The position numbers and the translations under genes were made by a program. Of a stretch of 64,000 bases of DNA, positions 22,401-31,300 are shown one piece after another (the first letter of the stretch is position 1; every line of letters begins with the position of its first letter). The stretch lies in NCBI GenBank assembly GCA_907165275.2, contig OU015672.1, positions 3,454,501-3,518,500 on the forward strand, read 5' to 3'. A model generated the notes under the pieces. The model did not search any database. It was given only the letters and a program-made list of their open reading frames with translations, and had not been told where the DNA came from. Origin of the DNA: Zygaena filipendulae. Lineage: Eukaryota > Arthropoda > Insecta > Lepidoptera > Zygaenidae.

Positions 22401-25078
22401 TAAGCTATATTATTGTAAAGTTTCATTTAAATCCATCCAGTAGTTTTTGGGTGAAAGAGTAACATACATCCATCCATCTATCCATCCGTCCATTCATTCT
22501 TACAAACTTTCGCGTTTATAATATTAGTAGGATTAGCTTAGGTGCCTAGACACAAGAAGCATACAGCTCTAGTATGGGACCAATGAGATCGATCTGTTGC
22601 AAAGTTTTATTATTTGGTTGAAATCAAATTCTCCCTCACCACTTGTATAGATTAGCATAGCTTCAGTGTTCCCGTAGAACTCGTTGCTACGCCCCACATC
22701 AGTCAAACTATCTTCGGGTTTCATATTTAGAAACGTGCTGTTAGGCTGGTACAGCTGGGCGGTGATCTGTTTGTCCCTGCCGGTAGTCATTAACGGCACG
22801 GACACCTCGAGGGTGACCGGTCGCATTGTCGTCTCATACTCCGGTGAACAGATGACCAGGGCAGCCGAGCTGTCTTGTATGAAGTATTTGAGCATCTCCG
22901 GTGGATGTAACGGTGTCAGCGGCACAGCTGAAACAAGTATATACTGTCATAGAACTTATATTTTCAGATGTAGAACTGTCGTCTCTGTATAAGGGACAGG
23001 TATTTGGTGTGCATACTCCTTAAACCGTTTAGGCTTTTTGTGGCAAAATAAATTTTTAAACGAAAAGGTCATGTGCTATCAAGTATTTACTTGAAAACCT
23101 AAATTTACATTAATATGGCACATAATTTACATAATATGTATAACTCACCAATGTTGCCAGACATCCATATTGCCCATTGCACTATGACATGTGATGCATC
23201 GTTGCCGCACATGTATGCTATGGAGCGTTCCGTTTCACCCACTGGAACAAAGATGTTTTTTTGTCACAAATCCTATCTATTATTGATAATTTATCAATTT
23301 GCAATCTCCACATCAGAAACTAGTCAAAAAACTGTATTGTCGAGAAAACTTACTTATAAAGCTAGAAAACTTACAAAGTTGAGTGGATATTTCATTGCTA
23401 AGTGACGTTGCCACTTGATGGAGACCTGCATATGTGTAAATACCAACTTCATCCTGCAGAGCTATCCTCGTTGGGAACAAAAGAGCTCTACGGAAAACCG
23501 GTACTACCCCACCTGTTAAACAATCAAACATATTTTAAACACACAAACTGTTTTAACACTGCACAAAAAGTTCCAACTAAAATCTGAAATTCACTTGACC
23601 AAAACTGGCCACCAGCAAGAGTTAGATTGACCCAAAATTTGATGAACATCAAGCCTTTCCATAGTGAAACATTTTTCATTTATTACTATAGAGTGAGGAC
23701 CTTACACCTTGCATATTAGGTTTATAATGATAAACACACCTAAAAAAATTTTAGTGGAATATCTACGTGTAGACTGTGACATCTGTATACTTATATTTGT
23801 GAATCTCCGGTCCTGACAAAAAATCAGCCTTAGAAGTGCCCACACTCATAGCAACATGCTGAGGCAGTGACTGTTTTGGTCATGGGGAGGCACCACACAA
23901 ACACCACTGTCATTTTTGTTCTCATAATATTGTCATATGAATTTAATTGTTTTGTTAAATCATGTTTGTATAAAATAATAGGCTAGTTCCTAAATTTTTT
24001 TTTTAGTCCGTTTTGTAGATTATTAAAAAATATTGGACACGTATTTTTTTTTTTTATGTAACCAAAAAATAACGGAGATATATCAATTCGAAATTTCACA
24101 TGACGTCACGCCTCGCTACAGTTTGTTCGCACGTTATAGCGAGCTGTGACATCACGAGTCCCCCACCCTAAACTTTAATGCGCTTTATCTATGCATATTT
24201 CCATTATTTTAAAAAAGCAAAAAATACGTGTCTTTTATTTTTTTATTATCTAACTGACGGACTAAATAGAATTTTGATTTTTTTACCCAGGAAACTAGCC
24301 TATTGTAATTGTGTTGTGTCTCTATTTCCAAATACATGCCTTTTCTTTCTTTCTTTGAATTCTATAGATAGTTTTAATCAATTATAAGCAAAGGAGATAA
24401 GACACAAATATAATTACTGTAAGCTTGTGTAGTAAGATATATAATAATTAGAAAGACCAAATTGGATAAACAATCATGGAAAGTTGTCTTGACAACAAAT
24501 GTCCATTTAACGGTATCTTTCCAATATTGTATTTAGAACTCAAGCGCACATGATCGTTATTAATAATAAAAATGAAAGTGAGTTTGTTTGTTTGTTACGC
24601 TATCTGCTATCACGCCTCAACAGCTCAACGGGTCATCATGAAATTTTGTACACACATAGTCAGGGATACAGAGAAGGACATAGAGTACTTTTTGTACCGG
24701 AATTTCCCTGGAAACTTCGATATTAACGAGGGTGAAAGAAACCGCATGGAAAAGCTGGTTATGTTATTAAAGTTGAACGAGTAATGTTGATTGAGAGAAA
24801 CTTAAAAAAACGAAATACAGAAATCAAACAATCATTAATGTAGGTTAAAGGGAAATCAGCTTTTGTAAAAAAGTAAAAACTTACAACTTGACGTCAAAAT
24901 ATATATAACTTCGCTCACCTGATTTTATGTCCCGATTAAATGAATTCAGCAACTCTGTGTTAACTTCAACATTTGCCGCCGCTGTATTTCCTGTGATATT
25001 CCTATGCTGTAAACATTTTCCGATTGGCCGGCGAAAAAGCCGGGTCAACAATCGTGTGGTAAGAACAGATAAAACCAT
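15970..25078 (-). CDS. ACSF3: ACSF3: mitochondrial malonyl/methylmalonyl-CoA synthetase, intact copy 2
   Basis: Nine exons: 24919-25078, 23375-23512, 23149-23241, 22640-22927, 19281-19458, 18497-18749, 17500-17706, 17117-17274 and 15970-16417. They sum to 1923 bases (640 residues plus stop; the human protein has 576). All junctions are in phase. Residues 1-50 are rich in Arg, Leu and Thr with few acids, as expected of a mitochondrial presequence. Adenylate-forming motifs follow: P-loop [11 protein letters not shown] (224-234), [14 protein letters not shown] (379-384), GWFRTGD (509-515), [11 protein letters not shown] (538 on) and [11 protein letters not shown] with the A10 Lys at 621. The family makes malonyl-CoA and methylmalonyl-CoA from the free acids, ATP and CoA, feeding mitochondrial fatty acid synthesis and protein malonylation. 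The third P-loop Gly is Ser, as in copy 1. The exon 5 donor (GTGATT) is weak. The rest looks functional. Confidence 0.9.
17433..17499 (-). repeat. Exon fragment repeated inside intron 7
   Basis: A 28-bp stretch at 17433-17460 is identical to exon 7 sequence at 17598-17625 and reads ARTVGSVGA in the same frame beyond the exon 7 donor. Copy 1 has the same duplicate at 3903-3930 with one mismatch, so it predates the gene duplication. Confidence 0.7.
17734..17905 (-). repeat. Helitron-type repeat fragments
   Basis: Two reverse fragments: CCCCCGCGAGCGGAATTCCT at 17738 on, and GATTCACCCGCTTGAGTTTC then GGAATTCCCGTAGGAACTCC to 17886. They lie in intron 6 of ACSF3 copy 2. Confidence 0.6.
17995..18330. 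mobile_element. CRE-MITE family, rearranged copy
   Basis: Contains both ends of the family (AACTGACGTACTAATTAGAA and GACGGACTAAAAAAAC) with the centre rearranged. AATACCGAATTGGGTATT forms a small inverted repeat near 18140. GTGACGTTATT replaces the CRE-like box. Confidence 0.6.
18797..19222 (+). repeat. Helitron-type repeat interrupted by a MITE
   Basis: Same subfamily as 10119-10354, with the terminus GCGGGTGAAACCGCGCGGGTCAGTTAGTA. Its body is split at CACACAGCC/TAAACCGCTG by the element at 18853-19041. The reversed copy at 34052-34290 shows the uninterrupted order. Confidence 0.8.
18853..19041. mobile_element. 189-bp MITE nested in a Helitron-type repeat, TAA target duplication
   Basis: The ends are TGCGCTTATTACACTTTGCA and, inverted, AGCGCTTATTACACCTTACA, with similarity continuing about 40 bp inward (CAATTTCA, CACCAATTTA). 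TAA flanks it at 18850-18852 and 19042-19044. Intact relatives of the host repeat show CCTAAACC here. A 3-bp TAA/TWA duplication fits PIF/Harbinger MITEs. The centre has a (CT)n run. It is non-coding. Confidence 0.85.
19898..21354. mobile_element. Non-autonomous DNA transposon, AGTACGG termini, copy A (1457 bp)
   Basis: Starts AGTACGGGAGATACCG and ends GGCGGTCCGTACT, flanked by ATTAT at 19893-19897 and 21355-21359. The matching site in ACSF3 copy 1 (7178-7182) is empty. The body carries the box ACTCGAGCGYGTCAGAT three times (near 20074, 20203 and 20341), a partial ACTCGAGCGTCG near 19931, and inverted forms (AATCTGACGCGCTCGAGTAT near 21174; CATCTGACGCGCTTTAGC near 21303). No frame longer than about 65 codons looks genuine. 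A nearly identical copy lies at 28966-30403. I do not recognise the superfamily. Confidence 0.85.
21538..21640. repeat. CRE-MITE family, partial copy
   Basis: Counterpart of 7367-7500 in the duplicated gene: TTTTACGTAATCAAAAAATA followed by CGGCGATAC and CGAAATGTCGCATGATGTTACG. Confidence 0.65.
21779..22125 (-). repeat. Two Helitron-type fragments with (ATTT)n between
   Basis: Reverse fragments begin at CTAGCTGTTCCCCGCGATTTT (21779) and TAGCTGTTCCCCGCATTAG (21932). They are separated by a TTTATTTATTTATTTATTT run near 21880-21915. Confidence 0.7.
22309..22538 (-). repeat. Helitron-type repeat, near full length
   Basis: Reverse copy from ACTAGCTGTGCCCCGCGGTT to TTATAATATTAGTAGG, with a (CATC)n expansion near 22468-22500. 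The same subfamily with a (GATG)n tract appears at 30870-31092. It lies in intron 4 of ACSF3 copy 2, 100 bp from exon 4. Confidence 0.8.
22640..22927 (-). CDS. ACSF3: ACSF3 copy 2, exon 4
   Basis: Encodes residues 131-226, from [15 protein letters not shown] to the start of the P-loop (AMLIYTSG). The acceptor is CAG|CTGTGCC and the donor G|GTGAGGG. The ATP-binding P-loop is therefore split across exons 4 and 5. Confidence 0.85.
23998..24296. mobile_element. CRE-MITE family copy
   Basis: TTTAGTCCGTTTTGTAGATT to GACGGACTAAATAGAATTTT. The inside has ATGACGTCACG (near 24099), GTGACATCACG (near 24146) and the AACTTTAATGCGCTTTATCT block. It lies in intron 1 of ACSF3 copy 2. Confidence 0.75.
24566..24762 (+). 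repeat. Helitron-type repeat
   Basis: Forward copy (AATGAAAGTGAGTTTGTTTG ... GAGGGTGAAAGAAACCGCATGGAAAAGCTGGTT) with a mutated hairpin and no CTAG end. Confidence 0.7.
24919..25078 (-). CDS. ACSF3: ACSF3 copy 2, exon 1 (mitochondrial presequence)
   Basis: The ATG at 25076-25078 opens [20 protein letters not shown], a basic amphipathic stretch typical of mitochondrial import signals. The exon ends AAA TCA G|GTGAGC and joins exon 2 to give [13 protein letters not shown]. The start is chosen because it is the only Met in frame before the conserved synthetase body. Confidence 0.8.
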
Positions 25079-25389
25079 GATTTAAAAAGAAAAACAAATT
25101 TTATACATTTATTCTGTTTGATTTTCCTCAGTAATATCTACACTACAATTACAGTAGGTATCGTTAGAAGGTAAAAAGGAAGATAATATTTATAGATAAA
25201 AGTTATTAGATAAAAAATAGCGCTAGGCAAGTAGGTATTCGCTATCACAAATTAACTAGACATAATATGTCTTCGCTATCACTCAACACAACCTCAGACG
25301 ATACAAATAAACTAGATCATAGATAATACAATATTTAACTAGATCTAGACTAGCGGTTGGCGTTGTACGGACGCACTAGTTACATCGAC
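25079..25389. other. Upstream region of ACSF3 copy 2
   Basis: To about 25215 it is homologous to DNA upstream of the broken copy (near 11830-11925), so any promoter in this stretch was duplicated too. I see no confident TATA box, initiator or other control element. A TCGCTATCAC motif recurs at 25240 and 25273. Confidence 0.4.
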
Positions 25390-25640
25390 CGTCGCCGTAG
25401 CTTATATGGAAACTATACCTTCACACAACTCTCATGACGTCAGAGACCGCGTTGCCGTCGGGTATATTTTCAAAACCAGTAAACTAAAATCATTTCAATA
25501 AAGCGTACCTTTATCTAACATTTGTGACGTCACTGTCGCGTGTTGATATCGGGTATACATTGAGATTTAGTATACGCCCCGCGTATTTTAAAACATACCC
25601 GACCGCAACGAAGCCATCGTTCGGTCGTCTTTTGGCACGT
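25390..25640. repeat. Left inverted flank of the SWIM open frame
   Basis: TCGCCGTAGCTTATATGGAA, then ACTATACC; CGGGTATATTTTCAAAA; and AAACATACCCGACCGCAACG. These match, as reverse complements, segments at 26760-26975. A pair of long, imperfect inverted flanks suggests terminal inverted repeats with GGGTATA sub-repeats. Confidence 0.6.
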
Positions 25641-25826
25641 TACTATTTCAATCGTTCTATCCTTTTCACCCGCTGGCTGACGCAATATTTTGTTTGTTAC
25701 ATCATTTTGTGACCACGTGCGAGTCAGTACTGTTTAAAATGTGATCTAAGATTGTGATTTCAAGTGTTTTTATATAAAACAATTGTCATAAGTGCATAGT
25801 ACGTTGCGAAGATTAGGTATTATAAA

Positions 25827-26630
25827 GTGATAACTATAGAGTTTGTGATCCTTTTAGAGTACAGTGTGGAATCAGAGACAAGCCCAAATACATTTTACAC
25901 TGTGAGAGCCGATTTAGCCGTTTGCGACTGTGACGCTGGAAAATGTGGAAAATTTTGCAAGCACCTGTGTAGCATTGAGCAAAACTTTGGAGTTATATTT
26001 CGCAATTCGCCTCGGCTGTCTATTCAAGATAGAATGTCACTCGCAAGAATTGCGACGGGGGATAAGATTAATGAAAATTTCTACATGAATATGCTAGATT
26101 TGGATCAAACATCGAACAATGATTTGGACTCGATAGGACCGCAGTGCTCTACCTCTAATACACAAGAGCTGATACAGGTAGTACCACAGTGCTCTTCCTC
26201 CGATACACAAGAGCCGATACAGGATGTGGCCAATTCTTCGTCTTACAAGCAACAGGTTGTTGTAGAATTCCCGCACCAATATAAAAATGCACTCGCAGAG
26301 TTTCAGACTGGAGTACAACGCTTCACAAAGTTATTTGAAACAAACCCCACTGTCCACAATCTTAGAGCACTAGGAAAATTCACAAATATAATAAAAAAAA
26401 TCAATACATCAGAGCAAGGACAAAACTTTATTTTAAATCAGATAAAAACAAGGCGTGTACCAAGGAAAATTAAAGTTCAAAGTACAGCGCTGAGCAGACG
26501 TAAAGACAGAGGAATAGGAAAGACCAAGTCTAGGATTCAAGCTGGGCGGCCGTCCAACACAGAACGCAGAACTAAACGAAAGCATAACTTAGGCCAGAAT
26601 GTTAAAATGAATGTCCATAATGCCCGCTAA
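25827..26630 (+). CDS. SWIM zinc-finger protein, transposon-related, 5' end unclear
   Basis: Open frame of about 268 codons bounded upstream by TAG at 25797. No ATG precedes the conserved part. The frame opens on GTG, and the first Met (near residue 70) lies after the zinc finger. Either an upstream exon is spliced on (ACTATAG|AGTTTG is a possible acceptor) or the 5' end is lost. Counting from 25827, residues 33-46 are CDCDAGKCGKFCKH, a SWIM motif (CxC...CxH). Two tandem repeats (PQCSTSNTQELIQ, PQCSSSDTQEPIQ) follow near 105-135, then a very basic tail with RPSNTERRTKRKHNLGQNV and NARstop. AATAAA lies at 26678-26683. SWIM motifs are common in MULE transposases and derived proteins. No transposase catalytic core is present. 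Function unknown. Confidence 0.6.
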   Translation: MITIEFVILLEYSVESETSPNTFYTVRADLAVCDCDAGKCGKFCKHLCSIEQNFGVIFRNSPRLSIQDRMSLARIATGDKINENFYMNMLDLDQTSNNDLDSIGPQCSTSNTQELIQVVPQCSSSDTQEPIQDVANSSSYKQQVVVEFPHQYKNALAEFQTGVQRFTKLFETNPTVHNLRALGKFTNIIKKINTSEQGQNFILNQIKTRRVPRKIKVQSTALSRRKDRGIGKTKSRIQAGRPSNTERRTKRKHNLGQNVKMNVHNAR

Positions 26631-26759
26631 ATTATTATTGTTAATTTTATACTTACCTGCTTATTTTTATAGTAACTAATAAACGTTTTTTATCCACTTT
26701 TGTTCTCGTATAATTTACCTCAATCCCTAACCTATAAAATACACGTCCCTTTATCTGAT

Positions 26760-27180
26760 ACCTACCCCAAACGGATGTTGCGGTCGGGTATATTTTGAAA
26801 TCCTTAACACAACAGTTCATATTTTTAAAGTATCCCCAAAACGAATGTTGCAGTCAGGTATATTTTAAAATCCCCAACAAGGTGGTACATATTTTTATGG
26901 TATACCCGAACTCAACACTATAGAGCGTTGAGTAAAGGTATAGATTCCATATAAGCGTCGCCGTACGATCTACGAACGGACGGTTCCCCAATCCCCAGGC
27001 GACTAGTTGAATTCGAAGACGGGCGACGGCCGCGACGAGCGACGAGCGCAACGGGCGAAACGTTGACGACGCAAGTCGCGACCGTTACTCAGCCGACTAG
27101 TAGAATTCGAAGACGGCTAAACGGAGAAGTTTACGGCAACGGACAAAACATTGTTGACGACGCGCTACGCTTGAACATAG
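26760..27180. repeat. Right inverted flank of the SWIM open frame
   Basis: Has TTGCGGTCGGGTATATTTTG, repeated as TTGCAGTCAGGTATATTTTA, then GGTATAGATTCCATATAAGC next to GTCGCCGTACG. These are reverse complements of the left flank. Beyond 26995 the GACTAGTTGAATTCGAAGACGG block occurs twice (near 27002 and 27099) with GC-rich CGACGAGCG runs. Confidence 0.55.
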
Positions 27181-28185
27181 GCGGTTTATACTTTAATAGT
27201 AGATATCATATACAAGCACAATGTACTTCTATATGATATCCTCTAGAGTACAATGTAGATTAGTCCGTTGAAATGATATTATCATCGATCGAAATTTGAA
27301 TTCTAATTCAACTGGTTAGAGTTTTTATTTGAGTGGACCGGATATATTAATTATTATTAGGAAGACTACATTTAAACTTACAAGTTACAAACATAAACTT
27401 TATTACTTTAGCCCTTTGTATTTATTATCCCATTTTATATTAATAGTAATATAATATAGATAATGTTTGGAAGTAATTTATAATTATATTTTATTATATC
27501 AAACATAATTAATATCACATAATTAACATGATAGTAGGTAGTAGGTAGGTGGTAGGTATTTAATTTACTAACAAAAACATTCAATTTATGAAATTTCATT
27601 TAAAATTAATGTGGCGATGGCCTATAAATACCTACTTAAATCTACTGTCTAGTGTCTACCATCGATGCGCAGGGCGACTTCGCGACGAATGAGGCCGGAG
27701 TACGTCCTCGATAACTTGTAGTAAAATTTTTATACACTATTCTTAATTCAAATTTATTAATTTTTTTTTTCTAATTTTTAGTTTGGTTTTCTATAAAAAG
27801 CGTGTTTTTTAGTTTTTTAAACTTATATTTATTATTGTATTTGTATTTATTCAAAACATAATAAATATATTCGATCGATATCATTATTTATTTGGTCACA
27901 ACACTACAACTATCAAATTAGAACTGTCATCGAGAAATACAGATTCTCCGTCTACGTCTCATTCTGTCATTCTCAATCAAGAAATACAGATTCTCCCCAT
28001 AAGTCTAATTAATTTGTGTTTGTGGATTCTCCGTCTATGTCTCATTCTCAGAAGAATTTAATTATCTTCTATCTACCTACCTTAATTACCTTACCTTGAT
28101 TGAGTTTTTGACTTATTTCGGTTATTATGTTCAGACACAAACTTATAGTCATTTATGTTGCAAATAAGTAGTAAAAAAACTGAAA
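27181..28185. other. Intergenic region upstream of MED25
   Basis: AT-rich, no gene. A short direct repeat, GGATTCTCCGTCTAYGTCTC (near 27943 and 28025), is the only structure I see. The MED25 promoter should lie here, but no core element stands out. Confidence 0.5.
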
Positions 28186-28307
28186 ATGGTGGTGAATTCC
28201 CCGGATGTGCCAGTGCAGGCTCAAATTATATTTGTGGTCGAAGTGACTGCATCCAATGGAGCCTATATTAGTGAACTCAAAACTAACTACATCATACCTA
28301 CTCTTGA
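28186..28307 (+). CDS. MED25: MED25 exon 1
   Basis: The start ATG lies in GAAAATGG. It encodes [20 protein letters not shown], the first beta strand of the von Willebrand A domain; the human protein has VVADVVFVIEGTANLGPY. The donor GA|GTAAGT joins AG|A of exon 2 to rebuild Glu before YFHGG. The human metal-site DxSxS motif is likewise not intact in this family. Confidence 0.88.
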
Positions 28308-31300
28308 GTAAGTACCTCTTTTAAATTCCAAGGAAGCAGCAAAGGGTTGGGAGATGTGTACCTAACCAGCATTCAACAAGAAGAAGAACCACTAAACATA
28401 TTGCTAAAGCTATAAAGTTTTTTTAGTCCTTTTTATGAATTTCAACACAGTCGAAAACAAATCTGCCCTGCTAATTTGTACTTGCAGTAATCAACATTTT
28501 CACTTTTTTGCAAAAATTACATCCCAAAGAGATAATCTCGCGTTTATCTCCAAACTCCCATTCTGCAGGTATTGCATTTGCAATAAGACGGGCAGAAATA
28601 TAAAGACATTGTTTACTACAACCATGGACCAATTAAAATGACTACAACCCAATAATGACAAGGTCATCAATGACAACATCGGATACAGCGATCCAATTAA
28701 CAATGATGACAATGATATATCGGCTATATAACAACCAACCATATTACTTGTTCTAGCATAACAAAACATTACAAACAATTTCAATAATCTTTCAACAACA
28801 TTATTTCTTTTCTACAATCTTATTCTAATCTATGGATGAAGAAATGTTCTGAATTAATATTATTAGCTTACTTCTTCCCACCTCAGATGCACCTCTTGTG
28901 TACCTCAGTCTGGGTAAGTATATTATTGTTAAAATAATATACCCAGTTCAGGGATACTGTATTATAGTACGGGAGATACCGATGCTAATTCGGGAGTGAC
29001 TCGAGCGTCGTTGGGACCTATTGGGTTTCGAAGATTAGGAGATATAAACAAAATAAGGTCATATGATATTTTTTCATTCACCGGTGGGTTTAGCTTCTAC
29101 AGGCTTTCAAAAATGTAAAAAAAAAATATTAAAATGGAAATACTCGAGCGCGTCAGATATTGTAGTTTAGATACTCCAAGGTGTCTCTGATATCGAAAAT
29201 ATATTCATCTGCCGATTTGCGTGGTGGGGGTGGCCATCCGGATGTGGAGAAAATGAAAAAAAAAAAACATTTACTCCAGCGCGTCAGATATTCAAAGGGG
29301 ATGTTAAGTGAGCCCTAAAAATGCTCCCCTTCGAAAATCTGCCAATTTGGAGGTGACGCAAGGTAGTAGTGAATTTTTGAAAATGCAAAAAAAAATCTCA
29401 ATTTTGAAATACTCGAGCGTGTCAGATTATTTTACAGAAGGTTCAGCTTGCACTCCAAGTTATGTTGGCTTAAAATCTGACAATAATTTTGAGGGGTATT
29501 ATTAATCTGACTGCTAGAAACAAAAATTATGATTTATTTTTAAGATTTTTTTTTCTTTCTGACGTAAGTTTAATAACTTTATGAGCTATTTCTTGTTCAC
29601 AAAAAACACACTTTATATTTCTATGAAATATGTAAAAGCTCACAAAATATTATTCACAAAACTAACTTTAAAGCACAAACAAGCCAGAGCGTTTTACATA
29701 TAATAACATGAACGCGTTGTTTTGTGATAAGCTTTATTATATAATATTAGGTGAACCTATAGTTTGGTGTAATACTTACCTTAACTTATTTTAATATGTA
29801 TTTTAACCGACCAAAAAAAGTTATAATTCGACACGTTTAGCGCCGTGATATACTGTGATGACCTTATGGCGACGGAAAGTAGTGTGAGGACGGTGCGAGA
29901 GAGTGAGAGATAGAGAAAAAGTAAAAGGGAAAGAAAGACAGAGATATGAATAGGTACATGTTTCACTGCAGCTGCTCGTTCGATTCGAAGACGATTTTTG
30001 TTTCTTCGGCTTATGAAAATCGGCAGATTATATTTTTCCCGCTATCCTTGAGTTATTTACTTCAAAATAAAAAATAAATCAACTGCGCTCGAGAATGTCG
30101 AAGTTGCGTTTTTTTTTTGCAAGTTTGTGATCCTCTAACTCCCTTAAGTCACGTTCAAATGGTCAGATTATTCATATACATACTTCTCACTATGTAATTA
30201 ACCCACCATATCTTAATCTGACGCGCTCGAGTATTTCGAGTTATCGATTTTTTTTTACTAATCTGATCGGTTATTCTAGACGCACCCACCAGTGTAGAGG
30301 GCCTATATTTGGTGGAGGTACTCAACATGGTGCAAGGTACCCCCCTTATGTTCATCTGACGCGCTTTAGCTAATCCACAAATCCCCTCTTGGCGGTCCGT
30401 ACTATTATGCATACTACATCTATTAGAGGTGACCTTACTGAAACATAAAATTCTGAACAATTTTAACAATGTGCTGAACCTAAACTTCATTTATAAAAGC
30501 AAGGACAACACAGGGCTCTGAGGGCATAGCACAAAACTAGTGAAGGGACTAGCAAAGTCAAACCCATATAAACATTTTCTTACAAATGGTGCAGTAAAGG
30601 CATGGAACCAGCTCTCTATTGAAGTGATTAATGCACAAATCGTTAATAATTTTTCTAATTTAATTATTTGTTCTTACATGTTTGCTGTAAGTAATAATGC
30701 AAAAACAAGGTTAACGTTATGAATAATAAAGTAATTTCTAACTTAAGAAAAGGAAACTTGAGGAATTCCCTAAATTTAAGCTAAGAGTACAGAACAAGTA
30801 GACAAGGAGGGAAGAAGGGGATGGGGGGGGGGGGAATTGGGAGACGAGGTTCGTGTATGGGAAAGATATTTCTACTATTATTATAAACGCGAAAGTTTGT
30901 AAGAATGTATGGATGGATGGATGGATGGATGGATGGATGGATGGATGGATAGATGGATGTTTGTTACTCTTTCACGCAAAAACTACTGGATGGATTTAAA
31001 TGAAACTTTACAATAATATAGCTTATACATCAGATTAACACATAGAGTACTTTTTATCCTGGAATTCCTGCGGGAACTCTGAAATTAAAGTGTTTAATAT
31101 GAGGGTAGGGTATGTGTGTGAGTGTGCATGTGTATGTGTTTGTAATTTAAAAAATAGACTGGACAGATATTTGAATAGTAAAGCATATATATGTAGTTTA
31201 TAAAGGAAAACAGAAACACTAGAGTGATAGCTGCTAGTCTATAAATAAATAATAATAATATTAATAACTTTACTGGAAGTTTCCTGCAAGACTGTTTATA

